Shown: piece by piece, positions 40,477 to 48,367 of the stretch
Layout: the number at the start of each line of letters is the position of its first letter
Numbering within the stretch: the stretch's first letter is position 1
Origin: an uncultured Chthonomonas sp.
GTDB taxonomy: Bacteria > Armatimonadota > Chthonomonadetes > Chthonomonadales > CAJBBX01
Direction: 5' to 3'
Length of the DNA stretch: 48,367 nt
Assembly: GCA_903951425.1 (NCBI GenBank)
Contig: CAJBBX010000040.1
Location: 1 to 48,367, forward strand
Translations under genes and position numbers: made by a program
Notes under the pieces: model-generated
What the model was told of the DNA's origin: nothing
The model's input: the letters and a program-made list of their open reading frames with translations, nothing else
Databases searched by the model: none

Positions 40477-42426
40477 CTACTGAGGCTTGGGCGCCGGCGG
40501 CGCCACCGCGCCCTGCCAGCCGGACTTCATCTCGCGCACCTTCAAGCTCACGATGCGGGCCGTGCCGCCGGTAGCCGAGACGGCGACACCGGACGTGGTG
40601 GGCTTGGGCAAGAAGCAGCTGGTGACCGAAAGGCGGCCGGCGTTGCCGAAGACCTCCAGCGACGCGCGGTCCAGCAACACCCGAACCCGGATGCGGCCGT
40701 CGATGGCCTCCAGCGGATAGGACTTCTGCAGCACGGTCAGCGTCTTGTCGGCGGCCTTCCAGACGACGCTCTCGCCGGGGAAGCGGAGCGTGACCTCGGC
40801 GGCGTCACCCACCTCGATCTCTGCATCGATATCCAGTAGCGCCGAGCGGGTGGCGACGGTGACCTCCTGGCCAGGCTTCACGGGCTGCAGGCGAAAGTCC
40901 TGCCCCTTGCCGTAGAGCGATGCGATCTCCTTGACCGGATTGCGCCGAATGCGCAGGCCCTCGGCGGTGCGGTGGAGGGTCATCTCGCAGGGGAAGCTCA
41001 TCTGCTGGTTGAAGGGCATGCCCGGATAGGAGCCACCGTTCATCCAGGCGATCTGGATGCGACGGCCATCGTCGGAGGGGATGTCGCTGAACGTCTGGAC
41101 CGCATAGTAGTTCGTGCCGTGGTCGGCGATGTGCGGCCCGGACTCGGACGTGAACTTCGAGCCATCGAAGTCACCCACGAAGTAACGGCCATTGGCGGCG
41201 GTGAAGACCCACTTGGCGGCGCCGGGCTCTCCCTGGACGGGCATGGGGAAGAAGTCCGGGCACTCGCCGCAGCCCTCCATGGGCAGCTTCTGGATCTGCT
41301 TCCACTCCTTCAGGTCGGGCGATGAGAAGAGGGCGAAGTCGATCCCGTCCAGATAGAGGGCCATGATCCACTGCCGCGTGGGCTCGTGCCGCACCACCTT
41401 GGGGTCACGGTTGCCGCCGATGATGTGCTTCAGGACGGGGTTGCCGGCATACTTGGTCCAGGTGCGCCCCTTGTCGCAGCTATGGGCGATGCACTGGGTG
41501 AAGGGCTGCCCCTTGGACTCGGGCGAGGTGTCGCCGGCGGCGGTGTAGATGGCGACCAGGGGCTTCTCCTCGCCGCTGGCGAAGCCGCTGGAGTTGGGCC
41601 AGTCCACCACTGCGGAGCCGGAGAAGATGGTGCCCTTCTCATCGGGCTCGATGGCGTTGGCGATCTGCTGCCAGTGGACCATGTCCTTGCTGACGGCGTG
41701 GCCCCAGGTCATGTTGCCCCACTCGGTGGCATAGGGGTTGTGCTGGAAGAAGAGGTGGTACTCGCCCTTGTAGAACACCATGCCGTTCGGGTCGTTGGTC
41801 CAGCCCGTCGCAGGCGTGAAGTGGAACTGCGGCCGCAGGCTCTCCTTGTAGAGCGGCTCGCGCTTGCGGGCCACGGGACCGGCCGTCGACGGCGTCTCCG
41901 CCGGTTCGTCGCTGAGAGTGATCTCGTCCACGTTGATGTGCCCCCATCCTCCGGTGGCGTCGTCCACAATCTGGATGACCGCCGTCTTTCCCGCCAGTCT
42001 GCGCACGTCCCAGCAGAACCAGCCCAGCGCCTCGGTGCCGCCCGGCCGGTCGTTGGGCCCGGTGGCGGTGCGGACGACCTTGCCGCCGACGACCAGGTCC
42101 ACACGCAACCGCTCCGGGTCCATGCCGCCGCCGAGCAGGAAGTTGATGTACTTCCGGTCCACCTTGAGCGACGGCGAGGTGAGCGTGCCCTTGGCTCCGT
42201 CCTGCTTGATGTAGCCGTTCACGAGCCCATGGCCGCGGAAACCGGAAACGAGCATCTGGCCGGGAAACGTGCCCTGTGCGGGCCCGGGCCCGAACGCCTC
42301 GCCGGCGACGGTCCAGGCTCCGTAGTCCTTGCCCTAGAAGCCCTCGAACAGGATGTCGGGCCGCTGCGGACCAGTCGGTGCGGCGGATCCGAGGACCAGC
42401 GAAACGGCGATTAGCGCGAGGCTCAT
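40477..42426 (-). pseudogene. GH32 fructan hydrolase (levanase/inulinase-like) broken by an in-frame TAG
   Basis: The full frame from the ATG at 42426 (AAGGAG seven bases upstream) encodes a signal peptide, MSLALIAVSLVLGSAA, then PDILFEGF. A TAG stop follows at 42334-42336. Reading continues in the same frame with GKDYGAWTVAGEAFG, the conserved start of the N-terminal lectin-like domain of this GH32 group, where an acidic residue is expected. GAG to TAG would be a single change. The GH32 domain is intact: WTNDPNG with the Asp nucleophile, RDPK, and ECPDFF with the acid/base Glu. A remnant starting at the ATG of MLVSGF (42255) would encode 592 residues without export signal. Either a true nonsense mutation or a sequencing error explains it. 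Confidence 0.88.
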
Positions 42427-42597
42427 GGGCGGGCTCCTTGCATGGGTATCCGGGCAGATGGCGGCCCCGGAGGCTACCCCGCTGGGTTTGGTTGAGTATA
42501 CCGGTGGGCATGGCTGGAGGCCGATAGTGACACCACCCGGGCCGTTGCATCGTCCCATGTACGGGCCGCTCCGTACGCCGGCTCGCGGAGGAGTGAC

Positions 42598-44046
42598 ATG
42601 GGACTGACGACGCCATTGCGGCCGGGCCCGGCCGGGCGCCTGGCTGCGGCGCTGCTGCTGGCGGGGGCGGCGCTCTGGTTCTGGCCGCGCACTTCCATTG
42701 AGTGGCTCGACGGCACTCCCAAACCCGAGCGGATCGACGGCGACCAGGCCGTCTCGGCTCACATGGACGGCATGACGGCTCGACTGGTCGCCCGCCCGGT
42801 AGCCGGCGGACCCGAGACCGAGATCGCCCACCAGAAGGGCGCCATGCTGATCGACTGGCACGCCCACGCGGGGCGAGTGAGCTACCTGCTCCTTCGAATA
42901 CCTCAGGCGACGGCTCGGCGAGATGCCGGAGGCATGCTGGCCGGTCCCGAGGTCGATCCCAGCCAAGGCGGGCCCGCGCCGCTGCTGCCGCGGCAGGTCG
43001 CCACAGGCGCGACGGCCCGGGTGACGCTGCCCGCGGGGATGCAACCGGCGGGCGCTGCAGGGGTCGCCTCGCCGCCGGCTACGACGTACCTGGGCGTGTT
43101 TGCAGCGCCTGCAGCAAGTGCCGGCCTGAAGGGCGTCCGTAGAACACCCAGCATCGACGGCTTCCAGTCGGGCGGCTCTACGCTCGACCTCTACACCGTG
43201 GACCGGCCAGGAGCCCATCCGCGCAGGCTCGAGTCGGGCGTCTATGGGGCTCGGGTCATGGTCGGCGATGGACTCTACTGGATCGACCCGAGGCCGGATC
43301 GCGAGGCGCGCGCCGTCCGTGGGAAGCAGGCCTGGTCTGAGGTCGCCGGCAGCAGCCGCGTCGTCCGCACGTCGCTGATCGATGGCTCCACGCGCACGGT
43401 GCGGACAGGCGTGCCATACGACACCAGGCTGATGCCGCTGGCCGAAGGGGTCTGCTGGACCGAGATGAGGCCCTACCCGGACAGCCACATCGACCTGCGG
43501 CTGTGGCGTCCCAACGGCTCGGTCGGCGTCCTGCGCGGCTACGGTGGCGGCGTCCGTCCGCCGGTGCAGGCAGGTGACAGGCTCTGCTGGTTCGTTTCGC
43601 GAACCCAGCCGCCCTTCAACGACCTCGCGGGCCATCAGTGGAGCCCCGATGACCTGCACAGCGCGCGATTGGACGGCTCCGACGAGCTTCTAGAGCGCGT
43701 CACCGCACGGCGCCCCGGCAGGCCCGTGCCGTGGGGACCATCGACGGACAGGTACCTGCATGCCGACGGCGGCGCGCTCTTCTGCCTCATGCGCGACAGG
43801 CCCGCCATAGAGCCGCCGCCGGAGGAGCCCACACTGCGGCTGTGCCGCCTTGATCCGGGCACGCCCGAGCGATGGCTGGAGGTGGCCGCCCTGCCGCCGC
43901 GCACCTCCGACCTGGCATTCCAGGGCCACTACCTCTATGGGGTCCATGCTGCGGAGACCGCCGGCCTGCTATCCGGCTTCACCGGCAGCGTCTCGGGACC
44001 GCAGTTCCGGAACCGGGCGTTTCGCGTCCGGCTCGCCTCTCCGTAG
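42598..44046 (+). CDS. Membrane-anchored propeller-like protein of unknown function
   Basis: This 482-residue protein has one N-terminal membrane segment (about 12-29, followed by WFWPR), probably with the rest outside the membrane. The mature part is beta-rich with repeated short motifs such as GDGLYWIDP, EGVCWTEM, GDRLCWFVS, GGALFCLM and GHYLYGV. These are spaced about 60-70 residues apart and fit six or seven propeller blades. An Ala/Gly/Pro-rich insert lies near 100-160. I do not recognise a catalytic motif. GGAGGAG precedes the ATG. It diverges from the GH32 gene (171-bp gap) and precedes the GH-A hydrolase by 58 bases. A carbohydrate-binding or sensing role is possible but not shown. 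Confidence 0.65.
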   Translation: MGLTTPLRPGPAGRLAAALLLAGAALWFWPRTSIEWLDGTPKPERIDGDQAVSAHMDGMTARLVARPVAGGPETEIAHQKGAMLIDWHAHAGRVSYLLLRIPQATARRDAGGMLAGPEVDPSQGGPAPLLPRQVATGATARVTLPAGMQPAGAAGVASPPATTYLGVFAAPAASAGLKGVRRTPSIDGFQSGGSTLDLYTVDRPGAHPRRLESGVYGARVMVGDGLYWIDPRPDREARAVRGKQAWSEVAGSSRVVRTSLIDGSTRTVRTGVPYDTRLMPLAEGVCWTEMRPYPDSHIDLRLWRPNGSVGVLRGYGGGVRPPVQAGDRLCWFVSRTQPPFNDLAGHQWSPDDLHSARLDGSDELLERVTARRPGRPVPWGPSTDRYLHADGGALFCLMRDRPAIEPPPEEPTLRLCRLDPGTPERWLEVAALPPRTSDLAFQGHYLYGVHAAETAGLLSGFTGSVSGPQFRNRAFRVRLASP

Positions 44047-44104
44047 CGACGCGCGCAGGCCGGGGTAGAGTACAGGTGGATCGGCACGCCGCCGGAGGAC
44101 CGAC

Positions 44105-46972
44105 ATGACTTCCCTACCCCGCACCACATTCCGCACATGCAGGTGCGCCGCCGGGCTGGCCATAGCGATTCTGGTCGTCGAGACAGCCTGGGCAAAGCCC
44201 GCCAAGCCGCCAGCCGACACGCCCGCAGCCCTGCAGCCCTTCACGCTGGAGCTGCTCGATGTCGGGCGCGGACGGTGGCGCTTCATCGACGCCTTCGGGC
44301 AGAACCTGGAGATGCCCGGTGCGCTGACGGCCTGGGCATACCCAGCGGGAAGCGGCCCCCTGACGGTGAGAGCCCTCTACTGCGATCCCGAGAAGCCCGA
44401 GGATGCCAGCAGCGGCGAGTGGCGGCGAGCCCGGCAGGAGCCCTTGACCGGAGGCGGCGCAGTTCACCGGATCGATGAACCGTGGTTCAAGACTTCGATC
44501 CGCCTGGAGCCGGTACCGGGCGGCGCCGTACGATGCACGCTGAGCGACGTGCTCCTCGGTCCCGCCACCGCGGGGGACCGGTACGTTTCGCGACTCAGCG
44601 TGCGGCGGGATGGGCGGGATGCACCGCTCTGGCTGGCCGCTCCCGGAGGCGAGACCATCCGCGTGATGGCCGACCGCGTGGGCGGCGTCTTCGGCGAGGC
44701 CGAGGCGATGCGTGTGCGCCTGGTCTCCCCGGCCCCCCTTGCCGTGGCACAACGTCTCTACGTGGAAGTGCGCGACATGGCCATCAACCGCATCGCATGG
44801 AAGGGCGCAGTGCGGCTGAGACCGGGCTCGCCCGCCATGACCGCTCTGGTCCTCCCGGTGGCGCGGTGCGGTGTCTTCGAGGTGGTGGTCCGCGATGTCG
44901 CCGGCGGCGAGGTAGGACGAGGGCGCGTCTGCCGCGTCGCCACACCTCGCGCAGTGAAGCCGGATGCGTCGACCATCGGCATCAACCTGTTCCAGCAGCA
45001 GGTCTGGTGGTACGCGCATCAGGCGCCCCTGCTGGCCAAGGCAGGCGTCCACTGGATTCGCCCGTGGCTGGCGTGGGAGAACACCTGGTCGTTCCAGCAG
45101 CCCACGGCGGACGTCTGGGAGATGCGCCCACTGGACGCCTCGTTGCGCCGCATGGATCGGTTCAGCATGCGCTACCAGAGCATCCTCTTCGGTGCGCCCA
45201 GTTGGCTCACCGGCTCCAGGGACTGGACGGCCCCGCCGCCGGAGAAGTTGGCGCAGTGGGAGGCCTACGTGACGCGCCTCGTCACGCGGTTCAGGGGCCG
45301 CATCCCCGCCTACGAGATGTGGAACGAGCCCGACCTGATGTGGCAGGAAGCCACGCGCCACTCGGGCGAACACTACCTCAGCCTACTCCAGACGGGCTAC
45401 CGAGCCGCCAAGAAGGCCGATCCGAAGTGCCTCGTGCTGGGCCTCTCCCACGCCGGGTACGAGGAGTGGCTGGAGCGCGTGGGCAAGCTGGGCGCGGCGC
45501 CGCACTTCGATATCGCCACGCTGCATACCTATGCGGAGCCCGACGCCTTCCTCGAGCAGGTGGAGCGGCGCAAGGCGATCCTGCGGCGCACGGGGATGCG
45601 CGCCAAGCCGATCTGGTTCAACGAGTTCGGTACCACAGCGAACGACTTCTCGGCGGACTACTCGAAGGAGTACCGATGCTCGGAGCGACGCCAAGCCGAG
45701 GTACTGGTGGCCAACTACGCCCAAGCGCTATCGGTGGGCAAGGGCGCCAAGGCGTTCTGGTTCTGCTCGCTGGACCCGCGCGACCCGGCGCACAGGGATC
45801 AGTGGACGGGGGACGCGGGCATCGGCCTGCTCTATCTGGGCCTACTGCCCAAGTTGGCCTACGCCGCGCTGGCCGGCGTGGCGCAGCAGTTGGACGCACG
45901 CCGATGCGTCGGCGCCGCAGAGCAGCTACCGGGCGTCCGCATGGTGGCGTTCGACGGACCCGTGAGCGTGGTCTGGGCGGAGGCGCGATCCGGCCTCACG
46001 CGCCTTCCGGCCGTGCGGCTAGGCTGCGCGCCCCGAGAGCGCATCGTGGTTCGCGACCTGCTGGCGAACCGCATCGCCGCCGGGCCCGCCGACGGCGTGA
46101 CGCTCGACTTCGCGCAGGGCCCGCTCTACATCACGGGCAGCAGGCAACTGGGCGCAGCGGTGCACGCCGGGTCCGCCGCAACTCCGCTGGAGCCGTCGGT
46201 CACGCTGGCGCCAGGTCAGGCGCGTACGGTCCGGCTAACGGCAGGTCGGGGCGCCACGTTCGCCGCGACAACGCCTGCAGGCTCGGGCATCACGGCACGG
46301 GCTAGGAAGGCTGGGGTCGGCTGGGGCGTGGCGCTTCAGGCCGCGCCGGGCACGCCGCGGGCCTTTGCCCGTGTCCGTGTGACAACACGCTTCCCACTGG
46401 GCGCTTTCGGTCTACTGAAGCCGCTCGCCGTGACGCGCTGGATCGTGGTGACCGTCGGCGCGCCGAACCTGGTGCGCGACGGCGGCTTTGACCGAGGTTC
46501 GGTGGCGGAGTGGACACCCGAGAGGACCAGCGCCTTTGCCCATGACCGAGGCGAGGGCAAGCAGGCAGAGGGCTCCCTGCGGCTAGACGGTCCCTTCGAC
46601 CGCCGGCTCGTCCACTGGAATGTGGAGCTCAAGCCGGGGCGGCCGGTGCGGCTACGGTGCTGGCTGAAGACCCGCAACCTGAACGACGCCGCCGTCACGC
46701 TGAGCGTGGCGCTCTTCGGCGGGAAGGGGTGGATCGGATCCCACTGCCTGGCGTCCACCACTCCGGACCGCGATATAGATCCCAACTGGCGCGTGGTGGC
46801 CGGATGCGCGCGAATTCCACTGGGCACGAACGAGTGGACGCTACTTACCTCCACGCTCCCGGCCGACTCGATCACGCAGGGGGTGAGCAAGGCGGCGCTC
46901 TTCATCGATGCGGCGGGCGGCGGTGGGAGCCTCTGGATCGATGATGTCGACCTCTGGCAGGAGAACCAGTAG
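44105..46972 (+). CDS. Exported clan GH-A glycoside hydrolase with C-terminal carbohydrate-binding domain
   Basis: The 955-residue protein has a signal peptide (1-30, TAWA-K). A beta-rich N-terminal region (about 45-285) is followed by a TIM barrel (about 290-620). AYEMWNEPD (402-410) holds the acid/base Glu408 and WFNEFG (504-509) the nucleophile Glu507, in the spacing of clan GH-A enzymes (GH39, GH5, GH30 types). Residues about 640-790 form beta-sandwich domains. Residues about 795-955 resemble a CBM4/9-type binding domain (NLVRDGGFD...W). Substrate cannot be read from sequence; beta-xylosidase- or beta-glucosidase-like activity is plausible. GGAGG precedes the ATG by six bases. The gene ends at a convergent hairpin. 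Confidence 0.85.
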   Translation: MTSLPRTTFRTCRCAAGLAIAILVVETAWAKPAKPPADTPAALQPFTLELLDVGRGRWRFIDAFGQNLEMPGALTAWAYPAGSGPLTVRALYCDPEKPEDASSGEWRRARQEPLTGGGAVHRIDEPWFKTSIRLEPVPGGAVRCTLSDVLLGPATAGDRYVSRLSVRRDGRDAPLWLAAPGGETIRVMADRVGGVFGEAEAMRVRLVSPAPLAVAQRLYVEVRDMAINRIAWKGAVRLRPGSPAMTALVLPVARCGVFEVVVRDVAGGEVGRGRVCRVATPRAVKPDASTIGINLFQQQVWWYAHQAPLLAKAGVHWIRPWLAWENTWSFQQPTADVWEMRPLDASLRRMDRFSMRYQSILFGAPSWLTGSRDWTAPPPEKLAQWEAYVTRLVTRFRGRIPAYEMWNEPDLMWQEATRHSGEHYLSLLQTGYRAAKKADPKCLVLGLSHAGYEEWLERVGKLGAAPHFDIATLHTYAEPDAFLEQVERRKAILRRTGMRAKPIWFNEFGTTANDFSADYSKEYRCSERRQAEVLVANYAQALSVGKGAKAFWFCSLDPRDPAHRDQWTGDAGIGLLYLGLLPKLAYAALAGVAQQLDARRCVGAAEQLPGVRMVAFDGPVSVVWAEARSGLTRLPAVRLGCAPRERIVVRDLLANRIAAGPADGVTLDFAQGPLYITGSRQLGAAVHAGSAATPLEPSVTLAPGQARTVRLTAGRGATFAATTPAGSGITARARKAGVGWGVALQAAPGTPRAFARVRVTTRFPLGAFGLLKPLAVTRWIVVTVGAPNLVRDGGFDRGSVAEWTPERTSAFAHDRGEGKQAEGSLRLDGPFDRRLVHWNVELKPGRPVRLRCWLKTRNLNDAAVTLSVALFGGKGWIGSHCLASTTPDRDIDPNWRVVAGCARIPLGTNEWTLLTSTLPADSITQGVSKAALFIDAAGGGGSLWIDDVDLWQENQ

Positions 46973-46992
46973 CGGAGAGGCCCGGACGCCGG

Positions 46993-47028
46993 CGTGGCCG
47001 CGCATCTGGCAGTTGAAGCGCGGCCACG
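46993..47028. terminator. Bidirectional terminator, perfect 11-bp hairpin
   Basis: Arms 46993-47003 and 47018-47028 pair perfectly over 11 bp with a 14-base loop. It lies in the 82-bp gap between the convergent GH-A hydrolase and NHL-protein genes. There is no T-tract. Confidence 0.75.
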
Positions 47029-47054
47029 GAACGGCTCGTGCCCAGTGTTGCGAA

Positions 47055-48367
47055 CTACAGAGGCGTGCTGGTCACCGAGCGCTGGAGGCAGCGGACAGCT
47101 CGGTAGCCCGGATCAGTGAAGAGGAGCGTGCCGCTCTCCTCCAGGGCTATGCCGCTCGGATGGCCCAAACCGCCTGACGGCCCATCAATGAAGCCGACGC
47201 CGGATGTCAGCGCGGTCACCAACCCGGAAGGACTGATTCGGACGATGGACGGCGAGAGCGTGGTCACATAGGCGTCTCGGGTCCGGCTGAGCGTCACGCC
47301 GCTGGGCGTCACCAAACCAGACGCCAGCGTGGTGACCGCCATTGAGGTATCGGAACCCATGGGGCTCAGGAGCCGTACCGAGCCGTTCCCGGCGTCCGTC
47401 ACGAAGAGGCGACCGTCCTCGGCTGCCGCGATGGATGTGGGACTGTCGAACCTCGCCCCGGCGCCCTGGCCGTTCGTCGTGCCGGCTGTACCGTACAGAC
47501 CGGCAACGGTGTCGACGCGATAGGATGCCGCCGATCGGACGTCGCCACCCGTGTACCGAATCTGACGGATCGTATTGCCGAGGTAATCGGTTACGAACAC
47601 CAGTCCGCCGGTATCAACAGCGATGCCCATGGGCGCAGTGAAGGCTGCGGTTGCGCCGGTGCCATCGGCGCCGCCGGACGAGCCGCTCCCAGCCACCGTG
47701 AAAACCGTGCCGTTAGGCAGGATGCGGCGCACGCGCCCATTGCTCATGTCGGTGACCCAGAGCGTGCCCTCGGGGTCTATGGCTACCCCAAACGGCTGAG
47801 TGAAGCGAGCCGACGTGCCGACTCCGTCAGCGAAGCCCTGGATGCCCCCCGCAAACGTGCCGACGGTCCCGGATGTATCGATCCACCGAACCGCATTGGC
47901 ATCCGTATCGCAGACGAAGGCGCGCACCGGCTTACCGCTACTGGTTCGGTAGAGGCTGCGGAGCGCTGCCGGTACCGCGGCGACGCCGCACGGGTAGGCG
48001 AACTGCGCCGTCTTGGCGACGCCGTCGCGGTAGGCTGAGAGCCCGTTACCGGCGATGGTCGTCACGTACGAGGCTCCCTGGCCGGGCACGTTGATCACAG
48101 AGGAGTCGGTCTCGATGGTCGCCTGGAATGAGAACCCCGAGACGCCGGAGGGAATCTGGAACTGGAGGTCCGCTGTGTAGCCGTCTCCTGCCGCGGCCAT
48201 CTCCTTGGTGTAGGCGTCGCGGTTGGGCACCTGTGCGTCGTAGTTCGCCAGGCCTACTGCCTCAGTCGAGGTGCCCAGCGCGCCGCCGGAGTGGAAGGCG
48301 CCGGTCGGAACCGTGACGACGCGGATGCGGTTGCCGCCCCAGTCGGTGACATAGAGCGTCGTGGATG
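47055..48367 (-). CDS. NHL-repeat protein, 5' end beyond the window
   Basis: The reading frame stays open to the right edge, so the gene is partial. The visible 437 residues contain five or more NHL-type blades, such as LYVTDWGGNRIRVV near the edge, LWVTDMSNGRVRRIL, VFVTDYLGNTIRQI and LFVTDAGNGSVRLL. Each has the V-T-D-x-x-N/G-x-x-x-R pattern, and together they form a beta-propeller. An insertion that looks like a beta-sandwich (about 55-85) breaks the first blades. NHL propellers bind proteins, RNA or carbohydrates; here an exported or surface role is likely by analogy with the other repeat proteins in the window. The N-terminus and any signal peptide cannot be seen. A GTG at 48230 is not the real start. 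Confidence 0.85.
   Translation of the reverse strand, partial: STTLYVTDWGGNRIRVVTVPTGAFHSGGALGTSTEAVGLANYDAQVPNRDAYTKEMAAAGDGYTADLQFQIPSGVSGFSFQATIETDSSVINVPGQGASYVTTIAGNGLSAYRDGVAKTAQFAYPCGVAAVPAALRSLYRTSSGKPVRAFVCDTDANAVRWIDTSGTVGTFAGGIQGFADGVGTSARFTQPFGVAIDPEGTLWVTDMSNGRVRRILPNGTVFTVAGSGSSGGADGTGATAAFTAPMGIAVDTGGLVFVTDYLGNTIRQIRYTGGDVRSAASYRVDTVAGLYGTAGTTNGQGAGARFDSPTSIAAAEDGRLFVTDAGNGSVRLLSPMGSDTSMAVTTLASGLVTPSGVTLSRTRDAYVTTLSPSIVRISPSGLVTALTSGVGFIDGPSGGLGHPSGIALEESGTLLFTDPGYRAVRCLQRSVTSTPL

Noticed and set aside
42334-42336. TAG as a reassigned or programmed readthrough codon
   Set aside because: TAG ends other genes in this window, such as the SBBP and beta-helix genes, so genome-wide reassignment is unlikely. 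No selenocysteine- or pyrrolysine-type signal is visible.
41386-42414. 342-codon open frame on the plus strand over the GH32 gene
   Set aside because: The GH32 motifs lie on the minus strand, and this frame reads as a repetitive Ala/Gly/Val-rich antisense product.
42334-43659. 441-codon minus-strand open frame ending at the TAG
   Set aside because: Only its last 30 codons are real; they are the signal peptide and start of the GH32 gene. The part beyond 42426 is antisense to the propeller-like gene.

Overview
The window is GC-rich (roughly two thirds G+C by eye) bacterial chromosome carrying 29 protein-coding loci. One of these runs off the right edge and one is broken by an in-frame stop. 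I see no tRNA, rRNA, CRISPR array, insertion sequence or phage gene. The mix is SBBP/Ig-repeat and NHL secreted proteins, DUF3160, DUF4380, a GH141-like beta-helix, many glycosidases and a Gfo/Idh oxidoreductase beside a sugar ABC importer. This suggests a saccharolytic, heterotrophic, secretion-rich bacterium such as Armatimonadota or a similar environmental phylum. That placement is a low-confidence inference from gene content; no marker in the window settles it.

Layout. (1) 20-7343, minus strand: two large secreted proteins, an SBBP-repeat/Ig protein and a papain-family protease followed by ten Ig-like repeats. The protease has an apparently structured 5' leader. (2) 7735-17511, minus: a tight gene series, serC - CDF metal exporter - tricorn-like S41 protease - MBOAT acyltransferase - SGNH/DltD-like protein - parallel beta-helix protein. 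The last three look like an envelope-polysaccharide modification module. (3) 17660-20813, plus: a sugar ABC importer (binding protein and two permeases, no ATPase). It faces a minus-strand Gfo/Idh oxidoreductase across a perfect 15-bp hairpin. (4) 20878-30723, minus: a long series, TPR-Yip1 protein - DUF4380 - unknown lipidless exported protein - DUF3160 lipoprotein - CapA - RlmM-like methyltransferase - ceramidase-like protein - Gfo/Idh. Most of its junctions overlap or are a few bases apart. (5) 30876-31352, minus: a zinc-ribbon thioredoxin-fold protein without redox cysteines, divergent from (6) 31517-35426, plus: ispG - sucC - hslU. sucD and hslV, the usual neighbours of sucC and hslU, are not in the window.

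(7) 35462-39256, plus: the most interesting locus. Three translationally coupled genes encode a serine alpha/beta-hydrolase, a caspase-fold (C14) peptidase with an intact His/Cys dyad, and a protein of unknown function. The third protein's N-terminal beta-domain resembles the C-terminal domain of the caspase. This looks like a compact hydrolase-caspase system I cannot match to a named one. It sits 35 bp downstream of hslU and 21 bp upstream of a sialidase start. (8) 39278-46972: a sialidase, a GH32 fructan hydrolase (minus, interrupted by a TAG codon just after its signal peptide), a membrane-anchored propeller-like protein and a clan GH-A glycoside hydrolase. (9) 47055-48367, minus: a partial NHL-repeat protein.

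Three convergent gene pairs (20.8, 40.4 and 47.0 kb) are each separated by one long, nearly perfect inverted repeat without a T-tract, apparently the local form of bidirectional terminator. Gene starts were adjusted to Shine-Dalgarno sites. Several are TTG or GTG, and many genes overlap by ATGA, GTGA, TTGA or TGATG junctions.
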